DNA from: DASXHZ01 sp036488085
Lineage (GTDB): Bacteria; Acidobacteriota; Thermoanaerobaculia; Gp7-AA8
DNA length: 64,000 nucleotides
Assembly: GCA_036488085.1 (NCBI GenBank)
Contig: DASXHZ010000004.1
Span: forward strand, 1-64,000
Direction of reading: 5' to 3'
Below the pieces are notes generated by a model. The model was not told the origin of the DNA. It ran no database searches and worked only from the letters and a program-made list of their open reading frames with translations. This document shows positions 1 to 5,976 of this stretch, one piece after another (within the stretch, counting starts at the first letter, position 1; each line of letters starts with the position of its first letter). The translations under genes and the position numbers were made by a program.

Positions 1-1322
1 GATTCGTTGACCTCCCTGCTCGACGCCTCGGCGCGGCCGAAGCGGATGTTCTCCGCGATCGACTCCGAGAAGAGGAACGTCTCCTGCGGCACCATCCCGA
101 TGATGTCGCGCAGTTGGTGGATCGGAATCGCCTCCACCGGCCGGCCGTCGATGAAGATCGTGCCCGGCGGCGGCTCGAAGGTGCGCGTGATGAGCGAGAG
201 GAGCGTCGACTTCCCGCTTCCCGTCCGGCCGACGATCCCGATCGTCTCACCGTGGCGGACCTGCAGGTCGACGTCGCGTAGCACCGCGCGGCCGTCGTAC
301 GAGAACGTCAGGTCGCGAATGTCGAGATCGCCGCGCGGCTCGTCGAGCGGATCGTTCCCATGCGCGACCTCCGGCTCGACCGACCACACCTCGTGCAGAC
401 GCTGCATCGACGCCATGCCGCGCTGGAAGAGATTGATGACCCATCCGAGCGCGATGAGCGGCCAGACCATCCGCCCGAGGTAGAACTGGAAGGCGACGAA
501 CTGCCCGATCGTCAGCTCGCCGGCGATGATGCGCCGCGAGCCGAGAAAGAAGATCACGACGAACATCACGCCGATCATGGCGTGCAGCATCGGATAGAAC
601 GTCGCCGTGAGCTTGATGAGCGAGCGGTTGCGGGTCACGTACTCGTGATTCAGCCGCTTGAACGTCTCGATCTCGTTCTGCTCCTGCGTGAACGCGCGCA
701 CCACGCGGACGCCGGCGAGGTTCTCCTGCACGCGCGCCGAGATGTCGCCAAAGTAGTCCTGCACCGACTTGAAGCGGACGTGAATCCGCTCGCCGAAGAA
801 CTGCACCAGGCCGGCGATGACCGGGATCGAGATCGCGGAGATGAGCGCCATCTCGCGGTCGATGCGCATCATCATCGCGAAGGCGCCGAAGACGACCAGC
901 AGCGAGGAGGCGGAGTGCATCACGGCGGGGCCGATGAGCATGCGCACCGAGGAGAGGTCGTTCGTCGCGCGCGACATCAGGTCGCCCGTCCGCTGCTCGT
1001 GGTAGTACTTCAGCGGCAGCTTCTGCAGGTGCGCGTAGAAGTCGTTGCGCATGTCGTACTCGATGTGCCGCGACGCGCCGATCAGGATCCAGCGCTGTGC
1101 GTAGAGGAATGCGCCTTCGACCGCCGCCGCGCTGACGAACAGCAGGCCGTACTTCACCAGCACCGTCCGTGAGAACGCGTGCGAGAGGACGTCGACCGCG
1201 TTCCCGACGATCAAGGGTTTCAGCAACGAGAACGCAGCGGAGCCGACCACGCAGAGGAAGCCGGTCGCGAGGGAGCGCTTGTAGCGGACAAAATAGGACA
1301 GCAGGCGCTGGGCGGGGGACAT
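1..1322 (-). CDS. ABC exporter, fused permease and ATPase (3' end outside window)
   Basis: About 440 residues are visible, starting at an ATG at 1322 and running off the left edge. The N-terminal half has the long hydrophobic helices of a type I ABC exporter (MdlB/MsbA class), including the coupling-region sequence YYHEQRTGDLMSRATND. The C-terminal part enters the nucleotide-binding domain: the Walker A motif GRTGSGKST lies near 203-229, followed by the Q-loop sequence MVPQETFLFSESIAENI. The ABC signature, Walker B and H-loop would lie beyond base 1. The protein probably works as a homodimer or half-transporter in the inner membrane. The substrate cannot be told from sequence; lipid, drug and peptide exporters all look like this. 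Confidence 0.93.
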   Translation of the reverse strand, partial: MSPAQRLLSYFVRYKRSLATGFLCVVGSAAFSLLKPLIVGNAVDVLSHAFSRTVLVKYGLLFVSAAAVEGAFLYAQRWILIGASRHIEYDMRNDFYAHLQKLPLKYYHEQRTGDLMSRATNDLSSVRMLIGPAVMHSASSLLVVFGAFAMMMRIDREMALISAISIPVIAGLVQFFGERIHVRFKSVQDYFGDISARVQENLAGVRVVRAFTQEQNEIETFKRLNHEYVTRNRSLIKLTATFYPMLHAMIGVMFVVIFFLGSRRIIAGELTIGQFVAFQFYLGRMVWPLIALGWVINLFQRGMASMQRLHEVWSVEPEVAHGNDPLDEPRGDLDIRDLTFSYDGRAVLRDVDLQVRHGETIGIVGRTGSGKSTLLSLITRTFEPPPGTIFIDGRPVEAIPIHQLRDIIGMVPQETFLFSESIAENIRFGRAEASSREVNE

Positions 1323-1334
1323 CGGCCGTGAATT

Positions 1335-1700
1335 CTATTCGCGCAGCGGAATCCGCCGTATCTCCATCAACGTGATCCGCAAGACCGATCCGAGCGTGAA
1401 GCCCTGGGGAAAGGCGTGAGGGATGCGGACGCCGGCACCGACGAGCTCGAGGAAATCGACCGGCGGCTTGCGGCGGCCGAGGACGTGGCAGAGCTTGCGC
1501 GGGAGGTCCTCGCGGTCGTCGGCGTTCAGGTGCAGCGGCTGGAGGTAGTAGCCGAAATGCATCGTCCGGAGCGCGGGCGTTCCGCCCGCAAACTCAGGCA
1601 GCGTGACACTGAGCTTCAGCGCGCCGAAGATCCAGTTGAGCTGCGCGAACTCGCCGCGCCAGTGGTCTTCTTCGCTTTCGGAGAGATGTTCGAGGCGCAC
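1335..1700 (-). CDS. Hypothetical protein, 121 aa
   Basis: This reading frame gives a soluble, acidic/mixed protein with segments such as EDHWRGEFAQLNWIFGALKL and DREDLPRKLCHVLGRRKP. I do not recognise the family. I chose the GTG at 1700, which follows the stop of the upstream small gene by 8 bases. No ATG is available at the right place, so the start is uncertain. It lies between a sigma-factor-linked small gene and the ABC exporter, all on the minus strand with short gaps, so it is probably co-transcribed with them. There is no signal peptide or membrane helix. Confidence 0.6.
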   Translation of the reverse strand: MRLEHLSESEEDHWRGEFAQLNWIFGALKLSVTLPEFAGGTPALRTMHFGYYLQPLHLNADDREDLPRKLCHVLGRRKPPVDFLELVGAGVRIPHAFPQGFTLGSVLRITLMEIRRIPLRE

Positions 1701-1708
1701 GGCGTCGA

Positions 1709-1966
1709 TTATTGCTTCATCTTCTGAAGCCCGGCGGCGATCTCGTCCATCTTCGCCTGGTGGAATCGCTTCAGCGCCACCTGGAGGTCTCCGTCCCCCT
1801 CCGAAATCTCCTCCGTGTAGACCTTCTTCAGCGCCCCGGCGAGGTAGACCTTCGTCTCGAAGCGCCAGGTCGGCCGCGGAAAGAACTCGGTCTGGATGGT
1901 CAGCTTCTTCGCGCCGACGTCGAATGCGTCGAGGCATCCCATGGGGGGGTTGGCCGGCTCGCTCAC
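1709..1966 (-). CDS. Small conserved-looking protein, 85 aa, coupled to sigma factor
   Basis: The GTG start at 1966 overlaps the TGA of the upstream sigma-70 gene (GTGA), the usual sign of translational coupling. An internal ATG at 1942 is a possible alternative. The product has a Cys-containing N-terminus (MGCLDAFD), a central aromatic strand (FFPRPTWRFETKVYLAG) and a charged helical C-terminus ending AGLQKMKQ. No family is recognised. The tight coupling suggests a job linked to the sigma factor, for example as a partner or anti-sigma-like protein, but nothing in the sequence proves that. Confidence 0.55.
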   Translation of the reverse strand: MSEPANPPMGCLDAFDVGAKKLTIQTEFFPRPTWRFETKVYLAGALKKVYTEEISEGDGDLQVALKRFHQAKMDEIAAGLQKMKQ

Positions 1967-3141
1967 CGGTCCCGCCGCACGCTGCGCCGGCATTTCGCTT
2001 CCGCGCGTTGCTCGATCTGGCGGACGCGCTCGCGGGAGAGGCCGAGGATCTCGCCAATGTCGCGGAGGGTCAGCTCGTCGTCCTGCAGCACGCCGTAGCG
2101 GAGCTTGAGGATCGTCTTCTCCTCGAGCGCGAGGTCCTCGATCGCCTGCTGCACGGCGCCGCGGCGGCGGAGCGCCTGGAGGTGCCCGAGGCGGTCGCGC
2201 GCCATGTCGGACGTCATCCCATCCGAGAGGTCGCCGAGCTCGTACCAAAACCGCGGCCACGCCTTCGAATTCGGGTTCGTGTAGAGGAGCAGGACCGCGA
2301 GCTCGCTCTCCGTGATCTCGAGCTTCTCGCACACCTTCGAGGTCCCGGCGCCAAGCACGGTCGCGACGTTCTCGCGCTCGCGGTTGAGGAAGCTCGCGAC
2401 CTCCAGCAGCGTCTTCGGGACGTTGTCGCTCACGCCGTGGCGGAGCGTGAGGACGAGCCGCTCTTTCGGCGAGAGCACCGACATCTGCGCGAGCAGCTCC
2501 TTACGCCGCGACTGCTCCTGCATCGCGTCTTCCGCCGACGGGATGCTGGTCTGCTCGATCATCTCGCCGAGCTCCGTGTGCGAGTCGTCGTCGAGCTCCG
2601 TGGAGAGCGAGAAGTTGTCGCTGTTCGCCTGCAGCAGCGTCTGAACTTCCTTCACCGTGACGCCGAGCTCCTGCGCCAGCTCCTCCGGCGTCGGAATGTG
2701 GTTGTTGTCGTTCATCGCCGCCGCGATCGCCTTGTCGAGGCGGTACATCAGGTTGGCGCGCTTCGGCGGGAGGCGGAACGCCCCTCCCTGCTCGCTCAGC
2801 GCGTGCAGGATCGCCTGGCGGATCCACCAGACGGCGTAGGTGATGAACTTGACGTTCTTGTCGGGGTCGTACTTTTTTGCGGCGTGGATCAGGCCGATGT
2901 TGCCTTCGTTGATGAGGTCGAGGAAGTGGACGTGCGCGTTGCGATAGCGCTTCGCATACGACACCACGAAGCGCAGATTCGCGCGGACCAGCTCCTCGAG
3001 CGCCGCGCGGTCGTTGAGCTCCTGCACGCGCTTACCCAGCTCACGCTCGCGCTCGGGTGTGAGTCTGGGCACTCGAGAGATCTCCTGAAGATAGTGGTTG
3101 AGGAGATCGTACGACTCGTCGCGTTCTTCGTACCGGGCCAT
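1963..3141 (-). CDS. Sigma-70 family RNA polymerase sigma factor with two region-4-like modules, 392 aa
   Basis: Region 1.2 is near residues 10-40. Region 2 spans about 48-118, with the core-binding and -10 helix sequence TYAVWWIRQAI. Region 3 covers about 119-200. Two segments then look like region 4. Residues 223-273 (starting LSPKERLVLTLRHGV) form a degenerate copy whose recognition helix reads FLNRERENVATVLG. Residues 338-386 (starting LALEEKTILKLRYGV) form a complete copy with the canonical LSRERVRQIEQRA helix. A stretch of about 65 residues without an obvious family separates them. Normal group 1/2 sigmas have one region 4 and are shorter after region 3. The gene is translationally coupled to a small downstream gene. 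It recognises promoters as part of RNA polymerase; whether it is the housekeeping or an alternative factor is not decidable here. Confidence 0.93.
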   Translation of the reverse strand: MARYEERDESYDLLNHYLQEISRVPRLTPERERELGKRVQELNDRAALEELVRANLRFVVSYAKRYRNAHVHFLDLINEGNIGLIHAAKKYDPDKNVKFITYAVWWIRQAILHALSEQGGAFRLPPKRANLMYRLDKAIAAAMNDNNHIPTPEELAQELGVTVKEVQTLLQANSDNFSLSTELDDDSHTELGEMIEQTSIPSAEDAMQEQSRRKELLAQMSVLSPKERLVLTLRHGVSDNVPKTLLEVASFLNRERENVATVLGAGTSKVCEKLEITESELAVLLLYTNPNSKAWPRFWYELGDLSDGMTSDMARDRLGHLQALRRRGAVQQAIEDLALEEKTILKLRYGVLQDDELTLRDIGEILGLSRERVRQIEQRAEAKCRRSVRRDR

Positions 3142-3184
3142 GTTGGATCGAGGGAGCGAATTCTACCCGATCCTCGATTCACTC

Positions 3185-3631
3185 TTACCCCTGTGGAGGC
3201 GGAGGCGCGGGATTGAACGGCTCGGGCGTCGTATGGCCCCGGTGGCACGTACCGCACGAGACGTTCGGCGGCGCTTCGGAACCGTGCGGCAACTTCGAGA
3301 TGTAGTTGCCGTTGATGTCGCGCACCATGCGCATCATCTCGCGCGCGACCTTCTTCTCCGGCTTCGCGTCGGATGGAAAGTCGAACGTCGTCTTCGGCTC
3401 GGTCGCGGTCTGCACGTGACAATGCTCGCAGCGAGTGCCGAGGGCGCGGGTGTAGCCGCGCATCGTCGCGATCAGCTCATCGTGCGTGATGTTCGGCGAC
3501 AACACCTGGAGATTGTGGAACTCCAGGTTGTCTGACTTTGCGGGCATTGCCTTCTGCTGTTGGATGGCGGTGCAGCCAACTATCAGAGAAACGATCGTCA
3601 CGATGACGGCCACCAGAGCGAAACGGCGCAT
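3185..3631 (-). CDS. Lipoprotein diheme cytochrome c (photosynthetic reaction-centre cytochrome type), 148 aa
   Basis: The N-terminus is a lipoprotein signal ending LIVGC, with Cys20 as the predicted lipidated residue. Two CXXCH heme sites follow: C68-C71-H72 (CEHCH) and C126-C129-H130 (CGTCH). The conserved helix REMMRMVRDIN between them could supply a methionine heme ligand. This layout matches the short PF02276-like cytochromes common in Acidobacteriota, which do not imply photosynthesis. The protein should sit on the periplasmic face of a membrane and pass electrons in respiration. The C-terminus is proline-rich (PFNPAPPPPQG). Confidence 0.88.
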   Translation of the reverse strand: MRRFALVAVIVTIVSLIVGCTAIQQQKAMPAKSDNLEFHNLQVLSPNITHDELIATMRGYTRALGTRCEHCHVQTATEPKTTFDFPSDAKPEKKVAREMMRMVRDINGNYISKLPHGSEAPPNVSCGTCHRGHTTPEPFNPAPPPPQG

Positions 3632-3643
3632 GAGCAGCTCTCC

Positions 3644-4120
3644 TCACTTTGTACCGAGCCGCGCGAATGAGTGCGGATCGTTGATGTGAGCGAGCATTGT
3701 ATCGGCATCGATGACGGCGCGGATGACCACGGTGTCGGAATGATCGTGCGTCGCAAGCATGAACTCGACTCGATTCCCGTCCACCGCCTTGGCGAGGATG
3801 TACGTGAACTCCCCTTTCCGCTTCGAGCGCGCCTGCACGAGCGGGTGGTAATCATTGCCCGCCGCCTTGCGGACCGTCGCAGTCAGCTCGTCGAAGTCGA
3901 CGTTGCGCGCCGCCTCTCCTTCAAAGGTTGCGAGCTGGAAGTCGTAAACCCCCTCGGGATGGACGATCCAGACGGCAAAACGAGCCAGGCCGAGGAGCGG
4001 GATGTACGTCGGGTGCATCTGCGTCCGCGCCTCCACGGCGCGGACGACATCTCTGAATGCGGCGTGCAGCGGCAGAGCGGCGAAGAGGACGAGGGCGACG
4101 AGGGCCGTGCGCTTACTCAT
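3644..4120 (-). CDS. Secreted hypothetical protein, 158 aa
   Basis: A signal peptide (ALVALVLFAALPLHA) is followed by a single globular domain with alternating charged strands, including FAVWIVHPEGVYDFQLATFEG and EFMLATHDHSDTVVIRAVID. No family is recognised. The gene overlaps the 3' end of the DUF4252 gene by 8 bases and is last in the ECF sigma / anti-sigma / DUF4252 operon, so it is probably made together with them as a periplasmic or surface component of that response. No cysteine pair or catalytic motif stands out. Confidence 0.75.
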   Translation of the reverse strand: MSKRTALVALVLFAALPLHAAFRDVVRAVEARTQMHPTYIPLLGLARFAVWIVHPEGVYDFQLATFEGEAARNVDFDELTATVRKAAGNDYHPLVQARSKRKGEFTYILAKAVDGNRVEFMLATHDHSDTVVIRAVIDADTMLAHINDPHSFARLGTK

Positions 4121-4661
4121 GCTTCCTCTCCTTCTCTTTGTCCTTCTCCCTCTCTCCCTTGCTGAAGTGCGGGATCCCGAACTCTCCTTCGAGCGACGCG
4201 AGACGGTCGAGATCGATCGGGCCGACGAGGTTGACCAGCGTCAGCTCGCGCGGCTCGGCGTCGATGACCAGGAGACCGGCGATGTTCTCGCCGCGCATGT
4301 CGAGGTAGATGTCGACGTTCTCTTTGACACGGCTGCGTACCGTGACCATCGACTTCCAGCTCGGCCCGAGTTGGGCGCGCACTTTCTCCACGACGCTCCG
4401 GTCGTACTCCCCTTCATGCTCGAATTCGTAACTGTGGACGTAGATGCCGGTGAGCGACTTGATGATGTCCCTCGCCTGTTGCTCGTCGTGATCGCTCTTG
4501 TCGAGGAACTTGGCGGCGAGGCGGAGCATGGGGCCGTCGAGCGTGACGTCAGTCGACTCGCTGGCGCGCTCCGCGATGGAGGGAAAGTCGAGGTTGAGCC
4601 GCTGCGCGTGCAGCGGCGCGGCGAGTGCGGCGAGGAAGATCAGGATTGCGAACTTGCGCAT
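4113..4661 (-). CDS. DUF4252-type secreted protein, 182 aa
   Basis: The ATG at 4661 begins a clean signal peptide (MRKFAILIFLAALAAPLHAQ). The mature part carries features expected of DUF4252: LRLAAKFLD, a DIIKSLTGIYVHSYEFE segment and the ending region EPRELTLVNLVGPIDLDRLASLEG. Such proteins are usually encoded directly behind an ECF sigma factor and its membrane anti-sigma, as here. The molecular function is unknown. The C-terminus is a highly charged tail rich in Lys/Glu (residues about 165-182). I chose the downstream start because the upstream extension has no signal peptide and runs through the neighbouring gene. Confidence 0.85.
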   Translation of the reverse strand: MRKFAILIFLAALAAPLHAQRLNLDFPSIAERASESTDVTLDGPMLRLAAKFLDKSDHDEQQARDIIKSLTGIYVHSYEFEHEGEYDRSVVEKVRAQLGPSWKSMVTVRSRVKENVDIYLDMRGENIAGLLVIDAEPRELTLVNLVGPIDLDRLASLEGEFGIPHFSKGEREKDKEKERKHE

Positions 4662-4674
4662 GATGGATTCCCTT

Positions 4675-5025
4675 TCAATGTGATCCGATTTCGTGAACGT
4701 GTTGCTGTGCGACGCGGACCTTCGCGCTGGCGATATGCAGCGCGACGAGCACCTCTTCGCGCGCCCGCTCCCCTTCGCGCCGTTCGATCGCCTTCTCCGC
4801 GGCCCATCCGCCCGCAACCGCGGTGAGGACGAGACCAGCGGCGATGGCGCGCCAGCCACGGCGAATCCCTCTTCCCTCTCCCTCCGGGAGAGGGTGGCGC
4901 GAAGCGCCGGGTGAGGGGCGTGCCTCCGCGCTAACCGCGTTGACCGCGTTCATGACTCGCTCGGCGAATCCGTCCGGAGCGGACTGCCGTGCGAGGGCGC
5001 GTTTGAGGTTGTCTTCGAGGTGCAT
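4675..5025 (-). CDS. Single-pass membrane anti-sigma factor candidate, 116 aa
   Basis: The ATG overlaps the stop of the ECF sigma gene by one base (TGATG). The N-terminal helix (residues 1-33, HLEDNLKRALARQSAPDGFAERV) is a plausible sigma-binding segment. Residues 57-75 (RAIAAGLVLTAVAGGWAAE) form one membrane helix, followed by a charged region continuing to the C-terminus. This is the layout of a short anti-sigma factor without a zinc-binding ZAS motif. Residues about 36-53 (RPSPGASRHPLPEGEGRG) are encoded by an inserted palindromic repeat and are probably not functional. The role is inferred mainly from position. Confidence 0.72.
   Translation of the reverse strand: MHLEDNLKRALARQSAPDGFAERVMNAVNAVSAEARPSPGASRHPLPEGEGRGIRRGWRAIAAGLVLTAVAGGWAAEKAIERREGERAREEVLVALHIASAKVRVAQQHVHEIGSH
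4874..4915. repeat. Palindromic repeat captured in frame in anti-sigma gene
   Basis: Two back-to-back inverted repeats lie inside the anti-sigma coding sequence. The first, 4874-4894, has an 8-bp stem (CCCTCTCC / GGAGAGGG). The second, 4896-4908, has a perfect 5-bp stem (GGCGC / GCGCC) with a GAA loop. The combined sequence is of the kind that recurs between genes in many GC-rich genomes and translates to Pro/Gly/Glu-rich filler. It sits between the cytoplasmic helix and the membrane helix, where an insertion is likely to be tolerated. Confidence 0.7.
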
Positions 5026-5558
5026 CAGTGGTCTCCCAGCTTCTTACGCAGCGCGACCAGCGCGCGGTGCAGGTGGCTCTTGACTGTGTTCACCGGCATG
5101 CCGACGATGCCGCAGATTTCCGAGGGGTCGAGGTCTTCCTGGTAGCGCAGCGTGACGATGATCCGCTGGTGGTCAGGGAGGCCGGCGATGAGCTTCTGGA
5201 GCTTCCGGTCGAGCAACGGATCGGCCGCGTGCGTCTTCGCCGGCACCTCGCCGATGTCTTCGAACGAGACGAGCCGCATACGCGCCCGCCGGACGCCGTC
5301 GATACAGCGCCGCGACGTCACCTGCCTCAACCAGAACAGCAGATGCGCGTCCGTCTCGATCTCGCCCATCGACCGGTAGAGCTGCAGGAAAACATCCTGC
5401 GCAATCTCCTCGGCACGCGCCCGGTCGTCGAAGAAGTGCAGCGCGATGCTGAACACCATCCCCTCGTGCCGCTCCACCAGCTCGGCAAACGCGTCGTGGT
5501 CGCCGCTACGGGCCCGTTCCAGCGGCGTCTCCGCCTCCGCCAGCGTCAAAGCGTTCAT
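5025..5558 (-). CDS. ECF RNA polymerase sigma factor, 177 aa
   Basis: Region 2 is clear (residues 18-85: DHDAFAELVERHEGMVFSIA, then RAEEIAQDVFLQLYRSM and FWLRQVTSRRCIDGVRR). Region 4 covers about 125-172, with the turn-helix sequence EICGIVGMPVNTVKSHLHRALVALRKKL. Length and order are those of a RpoE/SigW-type extracytoplasmic-function sigma. It is the first gene of a four-gene operon with a membrane anti-sigma, a DUF4252 protein and a secreted protein. It should be released on an envelope signal and direct transcription of its regulon, probably including its own operon. The signal is unknown. Confidence 0.95.
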   Translation of the reverse strand: MNALTLAEAETPLERARSGDHDAFAELVERHEGMVFSIALHFFDDRARAEEIAQDVFLQLYRSMGEIETDAHLLFWLRQVTSRRCIDGVRRARMRLVSFEDIGEVPAKTHAADPLLDRKLQKLIAGLPDHQRIIVTLRYQEDLDPSEICGIVGMPVNTVKSHLHRALVALRKKLGDH

Positions 5559-5608
5559 CTGAGGGCTCTATACGTAGGATCAGGCGAAAAGGGTGCACGG
5601 AGGTAAGC

Positions 5609-5833
5609 TTGCCGCGCATGCACAACGAGTTCACCGCGATCATCGAGAAGGACGGCGATTGGTTCATCGCCTACTCTCCCGAGATCCCCGGCGCCAACGG
5701 GCAAGGTCACACCGCCGATGAGGCGCGATCGAACCTCGGTGAGGCGATCTCACTGATTCTCGAGGACCGCCGTGAAGACGCCCTACGTGGCGTCCCAACC
5801 GGCGCCATTCGCGAGACGGTCATCGTCGAGTGA
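5609..5833 (+). CDS. HicB-like antitoxin-family protein, 74 aa
   Basis: The small beta-alpha fold has the HicB pattern: FTAIIEKDGDWFIAYSPEIPGANGQG, then HTADEARSNLGEAISLILEDRRE. There is no C-terminal DNA-binding helix-turn-helix, so this is the short, single-domain form. A GGAGGT at 5598-5603 fits a TTG start at 5609 (5-base spacing). An ATG at 5618 is an alternative. Normally hicA lies next to hicB. Here only a short hicA-like start overlaps the 3' end, so the antitoxin looks orphaned. Short HicB-like proteins without an active toxin are common in bacteria. Confidence 0.85.
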   Translation: MPRMHNEFTAIIEKDGDWFIAYSPEIPGANGQGHTADEARSNLGEAISLILEDRREDALRGVPTGAIRETVIVE

Positions 5834-5976
5834 AGCAGAAAGAGCTCCTCGAGTGGCGCGCCAAATTTCGCTGCGCAAGGGCCAGATCTCGCGAGCCAGC
5901 GGTGAGTGAGCGGCTCACGGGCGACGCTCAAAAAATTCGGCACTTGGTAGGCGCCGCCGGCCCATTGAGAGACGGC
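5830..5976 (+). pseudogene. Possible hicA remnant
   Basis: A GTG at 5830 overlaps the hicB stop (GTGA) and begins with residues MKQKELLEW, which resemble the start of HicA toxins (MKRRELL-type). After this the frame no longer shows the HicA glycine/histidine core and simply runs on through the antisense side of the neighbouring gamma-glutamyltransferase gene. I read it as the stump of a lost toxin gene. The resemblance is only about eight residues, so chance is possible. Confidence 0.25.

Noticed and set aside
3185..3631. Evidence for photosynthesis
   Set aside because: The cytochrome resembles the reaction-centre cytochrome domain, but short forms of this family occur in many non-phototrophs and no reaction-centre genes are present.
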